Below are positions 1-8,411 of a stretch of DNA of 16,552 nucleotides, one piece after another (positions within the stretch are counted from its first letter, which is position 1; each line of letters begins with the position of its first letter). Origin of the DNA: JBCBKZ01 sp039026975. Lineage in GTDB: Bacteria > Bacteroidota > Bacteroidia > J057. The translations under genes and the position numbers were made by a program. The notes below the pieces were generated by a model. The model ran no database searches and had not been told where the DNA came from. It saw only the letters and a list, made by a program, of their open reading frames with translations. The stretch is taken from contig JBCCLI010000110.1 of the NCBI GenBank assembly GCA_039026975.1, positions 1 through 16,552 on the forward strand. The letters run 5' to 3'.

Positions 1-31
1 AATCTACTTTATCTTCTAATCATTTAACGCT

Positions 32-619
32 ATGAAAAACCCACACATGTTTTTGGTGACGCTATCAATGTTTGCCGTGAATCTTTCTCATGCACAATTA
101 GATTCTACTTCTATGGGAGAACCTACTGTAGAAGAAACTAATAAGCAGATAGCATGGAAATTTTATGATGACCTTTGGTTTAACCAGCGGACAGAAAACT
201 ATGCTAAGTATGTAGCTGACACCTATATAGTCCATGACATTGAGGACAGAAAGAACGTTACTGAGCCTGCCATAGAGCAAAAGGAAATCGCTGACTTTTT
301 CTGGGAAAATGGTGAGCTTACCTGTGAGTTAGACTATCAGATTGCAGAAGGAGACATGGTGGCTACCAGATGGACGGCAGGCTATAAACCTAAAACCTTA
401 CTGGGAAAGGTAATATTAGGGGATAGGCCTATTCCTATCATTAATGTCTTCAGGATACAAGATGGGAAAATCGTGGAGATCTGGAATCACAGGCATGACA
501 TAGATACTAACCAGACCATCAGATTTACCATGAAGGGTTTCCTCCTAGGATTGTTATTAGCCTTAATTCCTACTGTCTGGGCCTTCAGACTTAGAAGAAA
601 ACTCAAGCAAGTATCATAA
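32..619 (+). CDS. Secreted, membrane-anchored SnoaL-like (NTF2-fold) protein
   Basis: The protein has 195 residues. Residues 1-22 look like a signal peptide with a likely cleavage site after SHAQ. Residues about 38-158 resemble the SnoaL/NTF2-like fold: an amphipathic helix (WKFYDDLWF), a VHDIED segment, a GDMVATRW strand and a final DGKIVEIWNHRHDID strand. SnoaL-like proteins are small alpha+beta cones that act as cyclases, isomerases or ligand binders. The substrate here cannot be told. Unusually, residues about 168-186 form a hydrophobic helix followed by a basic tail (RLRRKLK), which suggests the fold sits in the periplasm with a single C-terminal anchor in the inner membrane. The ATG at 32 is chosen because it gives a complete signal peptide; an ATG at 47 is possible. 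The gene is convergent with the large Asp-box gene. The fold call is by pattern only, and the function is unknown. Confidence 0.7.
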   Translation: MKNPHMFLVTLSMFAVNLSHAQLDSTSMGEPTVEETNKQIAWKFYDDLWFNQRTENYAKYVADTYIVHDIEDRKNVTEPAIEQKEIADFFWENGELTCELDYQIAEGDMVATRWTAGYKPKTLLGKVILGDRPIPIINVFRIQDGKIVEIWNHRHDIDTNQTIRFTMKGFLLGLLLALIPTVWAFRLRRKLKQVS

Positions 620-620
620 G

Positions 621-649
621 GGTAGACCACGTTAGTACCGTGATCTACC
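621..649. terminator. Inverted repeat between convergent genes, candidate two-way terminator
   Basis: Arms GGTAGACCACG (621-631) and CGTGATCTACC (639-649) pair over 11 positions with one mismatch around a 7-base loop. The repeat lies just after the stop of the SnoaL-like gene and before the stop of the opposing large gene. Neither strand has a clear U-run after the stem, so intrinsic termination is inferred from position and symmetry only. Confidence 0.45.
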
Positions 650-693
650 TAATCAGTGTATCTTATGAATCCAGACGGGAAGGATAACCTCCT

Positions 694-3600
694 CTAGTCA
701 GACTGGGATACTCTTCCTTTAATGTAGGGTGCACCTATTACTTCTAGTGAACCTATAAATATATCTACATCATCCAGGAAGGATTTCAGGTCTTTCTGGA
801 AAGCTGCAAACTCAGCTGTTGAGATTTCAATATTTTTCTCGTGTGTGTGGGTAGGAGCCTGGGTAGTTCCCCAATGTCCGTAAGCCACTGCCTGCGCACG
901 GCTGCTAATGGAAGGAACAGAAGGCTCATCCAGCTTTCTACGTATGGGATCACCAGAGAGGCGCAGACTTAATTCTCCCCATATATTTTTGAGCTCCCCC
1001 ATTCTTGTGAAATGTTCTGCTCTGGTTCCTGCTGTTTGTTTCATGGCAGCTTCTACATACCTAAATTGATCTTTTACCTCTCCTAATTTTCTCTGGGCAC
1101 TAGCTATCTCTCTGATCAGATCAGATGTTTGTTGCTGGAAGGCAGCTATAGCTTGGAAGTCCTTTCCTTCTGCTACGGTAGGGATGGGTTTTACGGTAAA
1201 TGACTGTGGATTTCCCTGGGCTTCCATCTTTCCATTGTGCTCCAGGAATAACGCTACTGTGTAGATGCCAGGCTTCACCATAGGCCCACTACTTTCCCCT
1301 GCCCATGGGGGAGTAAAAGCAGGTTTTGTAAGATTGATGGGGTCAGGAGCCGGATGTGTAAGGTCCCAGTTAATTCTATGGAGACCTTTTTTAGCGGGGC
1401 CTGCTAGCCATCTTACTGAATGGCCTTCCTCGTCTTTTATGAGTAGCATAGCAGAAGGCTTACTTTCCATAGATTCTGCGCGTAGATTGTTCCAGCTAGG
1501 AAATGGAATGTCCTCAGATTCTTTCATAAGGGATTTATTGGCCTCCATGCGTTTCTGTTTCGTCGTTTGTGGTGCTTTTGATAAGTAGTAAGTGAAGAGC
1601 GCCCCGAACGGAGGATTTTCGGCTACGTAAGAATCAGATCCCAAAGTAGGAGAGCCCTTGGCTTGCATAGGTTCATTAGGAACATACCACCAGGCATCCC
1701 TCACAGAGAATAGGGTACTGGCCTTATTCTCTACCACTGTACTGAGTTCTCTTAAGGGAGAATAGTCATCCATCACATAAAACCCTCTTCCAAATGAAGC
1801 CCCTACCAGATCATTCTCCCTGGCATGGAGTTCTATATCACGGAAGGGGATGGTAGGAACGCCTGCCTTCAGCTTCAGCCAGTTATCTCCTGCATTATAG
1901 GAGAAATAGATGCCGTACTCCGTTCCAATGAACAGTAGATCTTCAGCCTGATGGTCCTGCTTAATAACCCAAAGGATGGTCCCTAAAGGGAGATCCCCTG
2001 AGATAGATTTCCACGTACGGCCACGATTATCACTTCTGAACAGATAGGGACTATAATCCCCCACCTTGTGCGCATCAGCCACTGCAAAGACCGTATTGGC
2101 ATTATGCTGGGAAGGCTCTATGTCATTGATGAAAGCGCGTTCCGGCACCCCTGGAAGTGCAGCACTTTTCCGCCAACTCTTTCCTCCATCCTCACTCACA
2201 TGGATCAACCCATCATCAGAGCCTGTATAGAGTAAGCCCTCTTCTTGGGGAGACTCTGCTATGGAGGTGAGGGTGGCATACTTTGACATGGCGCCATTAT
2301 CATAGAGAGCATCTACGCCTGGAACCCTATCTATCATATCCAGCTCATACCTGTTTACATTAGTGGTGAGATCCCCACTGATAGGTGTCCAGGAATGGCC
2401 CTGGTCTTCACTCTTCCAGACTCGCTGAGAACCAAAATATAGTCGTTTATGGTTATGGTGGCTGATGAGAACAGGGCTATCCCAGTTCCATCTTTCAGGT
2501 GGATCATTAGGAGCAGGTTGAGGCTGTATATTGATAACCTCTTCTGTTTTTCTGTCTAGCCTATGAAGGAGACCTCCCTGAATTTCCACGTAAACGATAT
2601 CTGGATCTTCCGGGTCAAAGTGAGAATCATAGCCATCTGCCCCTAAGGGTACATACCAATCCTGGTTTCTCACACCTTCTGTATGTAGGGTTCTGGACGG
2701 TCCTATTAGGGTTCCCAGGTCTTGGGCTCCCCCCACTATATTATAGAAAGGCACTGCATTATCCAGTCCTAATTTATAGAATTGGGAGATGGGTAAATTA
2801 GGAAAGTGTCGCCAGTGTACACCTTCATCAAAGCTTTCATACACCCCTGCATCTGTCCCTACCAGCATATGATTTCCGTGTGTGGGATCTATCCACATAG
2901 CGTGGTTATCACTGTGCTTGGCTCTCCCAGTACCTAGATAGTCAAAGGTTTTTCCTCCGTCTCTGGACACATGTAGGAATACATCCATTTGGTAGATAAG
3001 GTCAGGGTTTTGGGGAGAAGCTTCTAGCTCCTGATAGTAGTGTGGGCCTGTCCCACCGGAGGTATAGCTGCTACGTTTTTCCCAGCTTTCCCCTTTATCT
3101 GTAGATCTATACAGGCCCTTTTCCTGAGGACTAGCCTCTATGGTTGCATATACTAAGTCTGGGTTTGCAGGGGTAACGGCTAGCCCTATTTTGCCCATGT
3201 CTCCTTTAGGAAGGCCGCTGCTTACTTCTTTCCATGTGTTTCCATTATCGGTAGACTTGTAAATACCTGACTGTGGGCCACCTGCTAAAAGAGCCCATAC
3301 CTTTCGGCGGCGCTGGTAAGCGGCCGCATAGATAACATCAGGATTGGAGGGATCAAATTCCAGGTCAGTAACCCCTGTATGTTCATCTATGGGTAGCACA
3401 TACTCCCATGTCTTTCCTCCATTAGTGGTTTTATATACCCCTCTATCTCCGCCAGAAGACCATAGCGGCCCTTCAGCTGCTACTAATACTACCTCACTAT
3501 TTCTGGGATCTATGAGAATTTTACTGATATGCTCAGACTTCTTTATACCCATATTCTGCCAGCTTTTTCCGCCATTTACAGACTTGTAGACACCATCCCC

Positions 3601-3978
3601 CCAGCCTACGTGCCGGCCACTTACATTTTCTCCTGTTCCTACCCATACTGTCTCCGGATTATTGGGATCTATGGCTACTTCTCCTATGGAGTAGGAAGCT
3701 TGATTCTCAAACACGGGTGTCCAGCTGATCCCACTATTAGTGGTCTTCCAAAGGTTCCCTGAGCCGGCAGACACATACCAAGTGGAGGGCTTTGTGGGAT
3801 GTACCGCAATATCAGAAATCCGCCCTCCCATGAGGGCCGGGCCTATGGCTCTAAATGTAAGCCCTTGAGCTGCTTTGCTGATAGCAGCTTGTGGGTCAGT
3901 TTGTGAAAAAGAAGGATTGTGAGAGAAAATAAAGACGGCTGTAAGGAGTACAGCCGCCATAAGCCGTTGCTTACACAT
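694..3978 (-). CDS. Large secreted Asp-box repeat (sortilin/VPS10-like beta-propeller) protein
   Basis: The protein has 1094 residues. Residues 1-26 form a signal peptide ending in SFSQ. Residues about 40-780 hold at least eleven Asp-box motifs of the S/T-x-D/N-x-G-x-S/T-W type, for example TTNSGISW, KSVNGGKSW, KTTNGGKTW, KSTDNGNTW, RSTDKGESW, KSEDQGHSW, VSEDGGKSW and RSDNRGRTW. These mark beta-propeller blades. Such proteins are often labelled glycosyl hydrolase or VPS10/sortilin-like, but the Asp-box alone does not prove an enzyme, and I see no catalytic set I can name. After the propellers comes a segment with a PGIYTVALFLEHNGK strand pair, like the Ig-like modules that end secreted Bacteroidota proteins. 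A helical stretch rich in Gln, Arg and Glu (about 965-1030) follows. The start at 3978 gives a clean signal peptide. The protein is predicted to be periplasmic or extracellular. Its length fits the large members of this family. Confidence 0.85.
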   Translation of the reverse strand: MCKQRLMAAVLLTAVFIFSHNPSFSQTDPQAAISKAAQGLTFRAIGPALMGGRISDIAVHPTKPSTWYVSAGSGNLWKTTNSGISWTPVFENQASYSIGEVAIDPNNPETVWVGTGENVSGRHVGWGDGVYKSVNGGKSWQNMGIKKSEHISKILIDPRNSEVVLVAAEGPLWSSGGDRGVYKTTNGGKTWEYVLPIDEHTGVTDLEFDPSNPDVIYAAAYQRRRKVWALLAGGPQSGIYKSTDNGNTWKEVSSGLPKGDMGKIGLAVTPANPDLVYATIEASPQEKGLYRSTDKGESWEKRSSYTSGGTGPHYYQELEASPQNPDLIYQMDVFLHVSRDGGKTFDYLGTGRAKHSDNHAMWIDPTHGNHMLVGTDAGVYESFDEGVHWRHFPNLPISQFYKLGLDNAVPFYNIVGGAQDLGTLIGPSRTLHTEGVRNQDWYVPLGADGYDSHFDPEDPDIVYVEIQGGLLHRLDRKTEEVINIQPQPAPNDPPERWNWDSPVLISHHNHKRLYFGSQRVWKSEDQGHSWTPISGDLTTNVNRYELDMIDRVPGVDALYDNGAMSKYATLTSIAESPQEEGLLYTGSDDGLIHVSEDGGKSWRKSAALPGVPERAFINDIEPSQHNANTVFAVADAHKVGDYSPYLFRSDNRGRTWKSISGDLPLGTILWVIKQDHQAEDLLFIGTEYGIYFSYNAGDNWLKLKAGVPTIPFRDIELHARENDLVGASFGRGFYVMDDYSPLRELSTVVENKASTLFSVRDAWWYVPNEPMQAKGSPTLGSDSYVAENPPFGALFTYYLSKAPQTTKQKRMEANKSLMKESEDIPFPSWNNLRAESMESKPSAMLLIKDEEGHSVRWLAGPAKKGLHRINWDLTHPAPDPINLTKPAFTPPWAGESSGPMVKPGIYTVALFLEHNGKMEAQGNPQSFTVKPIPTVAEGKDFQAIAAFQQQTSDLIREIASAQRKLGEVKDQFRYVEAAMKQTAGTRAEHFTRMGELKNIWGELSLRLSGDPIRRKLDEPSVPSISSRAQAVAYGHWGTTQAPTHTHEKNIEISTAEFAAFQKDLKSFLDDVDIFIGSLEVIGAPYIKGRVSQSD

Positions 3979-4322
3979 GGTGGTTGTTCTTTAGGGTTTG
4001 CTTTCAATACCTAAGGTAACCAAAGTCAGCTTAAATCAGGTAAATGGATCTATACTATCTTATCATAAAACTTCAGGAAGATGGGGGGCAGCCTAGTGCC
4101 TATCTGTCCCATGTATTTCCTCTAGATATACAAGAAAGTGTATTTAGTCGAGATATTATGTTAGTTGGTCGATCAAATTTGTCTATTGATCGAAGGGAGT
4201 CGTATTTATTAAGTGTCCAAAAGTATATCATTACCTATGGATATTCTGTCCTACCAGGAGCAACATCCGTTCTCCTGATTCTAATTCTTTCCGTTTGTAC
4301 TACTACTAACTAAAGCAAAGTG
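3979..4322. other. Divergent intergenic region between the Asp-box gene and the serine hydrolase
   Basis: About 340 bases separate two divergent genes and should contain both promoters. I could not place -33/-7 elements of the Bacteroidota type with confidence. The stretch contains the 25-base inverted repeat at 4169-4193. An open frame on the plus strand (4044-4313, 89 codons) has no recognisable domain and is not annotated as a gene. Confidence 0.6.
4169..4193. promoter_or_regulatory. Perfect 8-bp inverted repeat, candidate regulator binding site
   Basis: Arms TCGATCAA (4169-4176) and TTGATCGA (4186-4193) are perfect reverse complements around a 9-base spacer. The centre lies about 140 bases upstream of the serine hydrolase start and about 200 bases upstream of the divergent Asp-box gene. 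Symmetry and place suit a dimeric regulator or a short RNA hairpin. No particular regulator is implied. Confidence 0.35.
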
Positions 4323-5984
4323 ATGTGTAAATCATTCCTGCTTGCTGCTGCCATACTTTTAGGTAGTGTGCAGGCGCAAAACTCGAACATTGAAGAATTA
4401 TTTAGCCGCTGGGACCAGAATGAAATCAAACCCGGAGTGGCAGTAGCCATAACTTATAAAGGGGAAACCGTCCTCCGTAAAACGGCGGGTTACGCAAATC
4501 TTGAATATAACATTCCGCTGGATGAAAACTCGGTCTTTGATCTTGCCTCTTTAGCCAAACAGTTTACTGGATTAGCCATAGCCCAACTTATATTGGAAGA
4601 TAAAATACAGCTGGATAGTCAGATGGCTGATTACTTCCCTGAGCTTCCTATCCTGAAAAACATTCAGCTAAAGCACTTACTCTACCATTCAAGTGGCCTG
4701 AGAGATATATCAGAGCTATTTGACCTGGCCTATATGGGAGAGCAGTTTACCAGTAAGGAAGCCTTGGAATTAGTCCGTCTTCAAAGGGAGCTCAACTTTC
4801 CTACAGGGACGGAATCTGACTACTCCAACACTAACTACGTCCTCCTAGCCAAACTCGTGGAAAAGGTAACGGGTGTGTCTTTCCGGGAATGGAGTAACAC
4901 GCATATCTTCTCTCCTCTGGGGATGAAAAATTCCTTTGCGAATGATAACCCTTTCGAACTGGTTGATAATAGGGCTATGGCTTACTATGAATCTGGGGAT
5001 GGATACAGCTACCAGCAGAATAATGGTATGGCCTTGATAGGTTCTAGTGCGGTTTATAGCACCCTGGAAGATATGCTTATTTGGATGGATGCCTTACAGA
5101 ATGATAAGGTTTTTCCTGAAGCCTTTAAGCTGATGAAGCAAAAAGGCAGGTTGGATAATGGAGAAGAGATAGGCTATGGATTTGGGGTAGGGATAGGTGA
5201 ATTTCAGGGACAGAGCATGATAGATCATACAGGTGGTACTCCTTCAGGCTTTAGGACACTGATAGTTGTTTTCCCAGATCTGTCTCTTTCTTTCGTGGTG
5301 CTCAGCAACCTAGGGGATATAGATCCCATTGGAGATTTTGGAATGGGAATACTGTCTAATTACGTAACACCCCCTCAAGAGGAACAGCAAGCCCCAACTG
5401 CTTCAGAGCCTTCTGAAAATGACATAGTCTTATCTGAAGAATCTCTCCATAAAATCTTGGGTGAGTATCTGTTTAACAAAGAAATGAAAGTAGTGATCAG
5501 AAAAAAGGAGATAGGCCTAACAGTTCAATTAGAAGGGCAACCAGAAGTACCTGTTGCGCCTATTTCTGAAACCGTTTTAGACTTGTCTGCCATAGGTTCC
5601 ACCCTTCACTTCATGGAGGAAGAGGAGGGCCTTTTTCAAAAAGCAGAAGTCCGATCAGGAGCCAGAAAAGAAGGTGAGTTAAGTAGAGTAAAGCCTGAAA
5701 AGAAAGTAGCCTTAGATTTAGCTTCCTATACGGGCATGTACTTTTGTGCAGAGTTAGGCATTTCCTGGACTTTTGCAGTGTCAGATGGAAAGCTAGTGAT
5801 AGAGAATACAAAAGGAGGAGAGGTATTCTTAGTAGCAAAATCCAGAGAAGTATTCATCCCTGAAGCAGGGGTTGCTAGTAGCTTGGAATTTACCTTTGAT
5901 GAAGAAGGGATTCCAAATGGTATTCTCCTGAATCGGGGAAGCAGACTGCGCAACCTAAGGTTTAGCAAACTTGCATTGAAGTAA
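4323..5984 (+). CDS. Secreted serine hydrolase of the class C beta-lactamase / PBP4* family
   Basis: The protein has 553 residues from the ATG at 4323; a GTG one codon earlier is also open but less likely. Residues 1-19 are a signal peptide ending in VQAQ. The catalytic domain (about 20-345) shows the family's three active-site motifs: SLAK (nucleophile Ser at about 76, Lys at about 79), YSN (about 167-169) and HTGG (about 302-305), the last standing in place of the KTG box. Enzymes of this fold include class C beta-lactamases, D-aminopeptidases, esterases and peptidoglycan peptidases. The sequence does not pick out a substrate. A C-terminal region (about 370-553) is separated by a Pro/Glu/Ser-rich linker. 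It holds beta-strand repeats resembling the lipocalin-like tail domains often joined to this family. The gene is convergent with the DUF5916 gene. It is likely periplasmic or exported, with a role in cell-wall or peptide/ester turnover. Confidence 0.88.
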   Translation: MCKSFLLAAAILLGSVQAQNSNIEELFSRWDQNEIKPGVAVAITYKGETVLRKTAGYANLEYNIPLDENSVFDLASLAKQFTGLAIAQLILEDKIQLDSQMADYFPELPILKNIQLKHLLYHSSGLRDISELFDLAYMGEQFTSKEALELVRLQRELNFPTGTESDYSNTNYVLLAKLVEKVTGVSFREWSNTHIFSPLGMKNSFANDNPFELVDNRAMAYYESGDGYSYQQNNGMALIGSSAVYSTLEDMLIWMDALQNDKVFPEAFKLMKQKGRLDNGEEIGYGFGVGIGEFQGQSMIDHTGGTPSGFRTLIVVFPDLSLSFVVLSNLGDIDPIGDFGMGILSNYVTPPQEEQQAPTASEPSENDIVLSEESLHKILGEYLFNKEMKVVIRKKEIGLTVQLEGQPEVPVAPISETVLDLSAIGSTLHFMEEEEGLFQKAEVRSGARKEGELSRVKPEKKVALDLASYTGMYFCAELGISWTFAVSDGKLVIENTKGGEVFLVAKSREVFIPEAGVASSLEFTFDEEGIPNGILLNRGSRLRNLRFSKLALK

Positions 5985-6008
5985 CCTATGGTTGATGGAA
6001 ACATACAG

Positions 6009-6045
6009 CCAGGAGGCCGCATATGCTAAAAGTGCAGTCTCCTGG
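6009..6045. terminator. Inverted repeat at the convergent end of the serine hydrolase and DUF5916 genes
   Basis: Arms CCAGGAG (6009-6015) and CTCCTGG (6039-6045) are perfect complements. The 23-base loop includes the 8-base palindrome GCATATGC and the stop codon of the minus-strand gene. The right arm lies inside the last codons of that gene. There is no U-run, so a terminator role is tentative. Confidence 0.3.
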
Positions 6046-8203
6046 TGATTTTCAGGCTGATAGCCCAATTTTTCTGGGAAAGTTCCTCCGTGTAGTTGTC
6101 AGTGTATACCAGATAGATAAAGGAAAGGGGTTTATACTCCCACTGAAGGCGGGAGTTAATGTTGATATTGTCTATTTGCTGGTTATACTGGAGGTAAGTA
6201 GTCCAGTTTAGCTTATTACTGAAGAACAGCTCTGTAGTGATGCCGAGTAGGTGTAAAGGGCGCCCTTCCCCATTTTCCAGACTTATGTTATTGTACTCAT
6301 AATTAGCTTCCAGGGCCAGGAGTGGGAGAAATCGGTAGCCCATTTTAGTTTCAAATCTGTTCCGATTTCCCTGGTAGAAGCTACCACTTTGAAAGTTTAC
6401 TGAGCCATAGATTTTTTGAGTGTAATCTGAATTGAAGCCCATTCTAACAGCTGTGTTCTGGTAAGCGCCTGCTAGGACCAGGTTCCCATTTCTGAGCGGA
6501 TCAAAGGCATATTTTAAGTTGACCTCATCATGATAAAAGTTCACGTAGGCTGACATTTGATTGGCGAAGAAGACGGCCATGTTATAGAAATAGTTGGTCT
6601 CCAGATGTTTATTGTCCTCATCCCAGAATACATTGGTCTCTGCAAACACAGGCCGATAGCTTTGGATAACTGATTGATCCTTAGGGAAGACATTCAGAAG
6701 GACAGATTGGGAGAATTGAGAATACCCTTCTCGTATGACCTCATCATTCAGAGCATCATAGTTATTAAGCCTGGGGACAAAGCCTATGTCTGTTAGGTAG
6801 TTACGGCCTACCTGATTCACCTTAGTGCTGAAGCTTAGCGTTCGGGTGTTATAGTTATTCTCAAGGGTAAAAGCGTGATTAACTCCTGTTATTTGATCAC
6901 TCAAGCTCTGGCTAATGCCAGCAAATCCAGACCATTTTCTATTATTACTCAGGTAGTTGGCTTTAGCGCCTATCACTCTGTTATAATCTCCTCTAGCTTG
7001 TCTATTGACTAGGTAGGCGGTAGCATTGAATACAGGCCCAAACTGCTGCTTGATAGCGGCAACGGTATAATTCTGGGTATTTCCCTGCTCATTCTCCTTA
7101 CTTTGTACATTCAAGACCCCTATGCGTGTAGTAGGGGCTAAGTTCCCTGAGAGTTTCACGCCAAGGAGAATATCTTCTGAGGCTCCTATAAATCTGGAGA
7201 AAAAGGGATTGATGTTAGTAGCTAACTGAAGGGTAGTGAACATATCACTATTCTCAATGAAGAAATTTCTTCTCTCCGGAAAAGCGATGGAGAACCTGGT
7301 AAGATTGGTTACCTGCTGGTCTACATCTACTTGGGAGAAATCTGGATTCAGCGTAGCATCTATCCTTAGGCCATCTGTGAGCTTGTATTGTAAATCTAGG
7401 CTGGGCTGTAGGGTAGTAGTTTCATCACCTTCTATATTGTCCTCAGCATAGGAAGCGGTGAGGGAAGGAATAACCATAGCCTTAGCAGACTTGGAAGGCT
7501 GTAATTGTGCTATGTCCAGCTTTTTCAGGAAGCGTGTATCATACTGAAAAAAGCCTCTGGGAAACTTATTCCAGACGGTATACATTCTTTGGCGCGCATC
7601 ACGGGTGTAGAATTGAAAACTCCAGGCAGAGATATGCTGGTCATAGCTTATAGCTGTTAGCGGAATGTGGAATTCATAGACTTTATCTGTCCCCTCTACA
7701 GCAGCTCCTCCCTGCCAGATGGCATCCCAACTCAGATTAGCATCTTCAAAATTAGCTATAAGGGCATCTAATTGGGCACCTTTCCCATTGAGCGCAAAGA
7801 GGTAGCCTCTATTCTGATTACTGTATGGGTCAATTACAATTCCTACGCCATCACTCAGGTGAAAGCCGGAACTATAATCATCTCGCTTTAGGCTGTTGAC
7901 CCTTACCACTGAGCTACTGTCATGGTATACAAAGGCGATGTTAAGGTAGGTTCCATTATGGAAGACATATACATCTGTATCATTATGAGCGGCTCCTTCA
8001 TTAATGGGAAAGAAGTTTTGAAAATTTTGGAATGGGGCTATCTGCTTCCAGACTTTCTCATCCAGTTTTCCATCCGCTTGTATGTCAGCTTGAAAGAAGG
8101 GAATCTGTTGGGCGTGGGTAGTACAGTGGATTCCCACCCAAAGAAATATCAGTAATGGACTGTATCTGAGAAATGACAATAGTAGCATCTGTAGTTGGAT
8201 CAT
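6026..8203 (-). CDS. DUF5916 outer-membrane beta-barrel protein with N-terminal CBM9-like domain
   Basis: The protein has 725 residues. The N-terminus holds a signal peptide ending at about residue 32 (CTTHAQ). Starts at Met1 or Met6 are both possible. Residues about 35-225 match the CBM9-like carbohydrate-binding head seen in DUF5916 proteins: DGKLDEKVW near the start, then VYVFHNGTYLNIAFVYHDSS, then a GVGIVIDPYSNQNRGYLFALN segment. From about residue 240 to the end it alternates polar and hydrophobic residues in strands typical of an outer-membrane barrel. Within this lies the highly typical FSQVDVDQQVTNLTRFSIAFPERRNFF stretch (written here as its key words FSQVDVD and FPERRNFF). The final residues, TRRLHF, end in an aromatic Phe as expected for BAM-inserted proteins. 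DUF5916 has no settled role; sugar binding or transport is plausible. The gene is divergent from the histidine kinase. Confidence 0.88.
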   Translation of the reverse strand: MIQLQMLLLSFLRYSPLLIFLWVGIHCTTHAQQIPFFQADIQADGKLDEKVWKQIAPFQNFQNFFPINEGAAHNDTDVYVFHNGTYLNIAFVYHDSSSVVRVNSLKRDDYSSGFHLSDGVGIVIDPYSNQNRGYLFALNGKGAQLDALIANFEDANLSWDAIWQGGAAVEGTDKVYEFHIPLTAISYDQHISAWSFQFYTRDARQRMYTVWNKFPRGFFQYDTRFLKKLDIAQLQPSKSAKAMVIPSLTASYAEDNIEGDETTTLQPSLDLQYKLTDGLRIDATLNPDFSQVDVDQQVTNLTRFSIAFPERRNFFIENSDMFTTLQLATNINPFFSRFIGASEDILLGVKLSGNLAPTTRIGVLNVQSKENEQGNTQNYTVAAIKQQFGPVFNATAYLVNRQARGDYNRVIGAKANYLSNNRKWSGFAGISQSLSDQITGVNHAFTLENNYNTRTLSFSTKVNQVGRNYLTDIGFVPRLNNYDALNDEVIREGYSQFSQSVLLNVFPKDQSVIQSYRPVFAETNVFWDEDNKHLETNYFYNMAVFFANQMSAYVNFYHDEVNLKYAFDPLRNGNLVLAGAYQNTAVRMGFNSDYTQKIYGSVNFQSGSFYQGNRNRFETKMGYRFLPLLALEANYEYNNISLENGEGRPLHLLGITTELFFSNKLNWTTYLQYNQQIDNININSRLQWEYKPLSFIYLVYTDNYTEELSQKNWAISLKITRRLHF

Positions 8204-8411
8204 TGTGGAAATAGATGTCCAACATAGGGCTAATTAGGGTTCAGAAAGGAGAAAGTAGAAGGATGAAAGGAAAGGGTATATGAATCGCTTTTTACTTCGG
8301 TATTACTGATTTTGGAGAGCATATAGGCTTGGCAGGGGCATTCGTCTACAAAAGGGCGATGCTCGTATACTAATAGTCTGTCAGCATACGCAAAATGCAT
8401 ATTTTAATGAG
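8204..8411. other. Divergent promoter region of the DUF5916 gene and the histidine kinase operon
   Basis: This 208-base gap separates two divergent starts and must carry both promoters unless they lie inside genes. I see a short symmetric element, AAAAT (8392-8396) and ATTTT (8401-8405), just before the kinase start. No convincing -33/-7 pair is visible. Confidence 0.4.

Noticed and set aside
694..3978. Calling the large Asp-box protein a glycoside hydrolase
   Set aside because: Asp-boxes mark the propeller fold but do not give a reaction; no catalytic residues could be identified.
4044..4313. An 89-codon plus-strand open frame in the gap before the serine hydrolase
   Set aside because: No recognisable domain, unlikely composition, and it covers the promoter region with the inverted repeat; most likely chance.
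8340..8375. Possible hairpin GCATTCG / CGATGC upstream of the kinase
   Set aside because: The arms do not match fully and the pairing is too short to stand out from chance.
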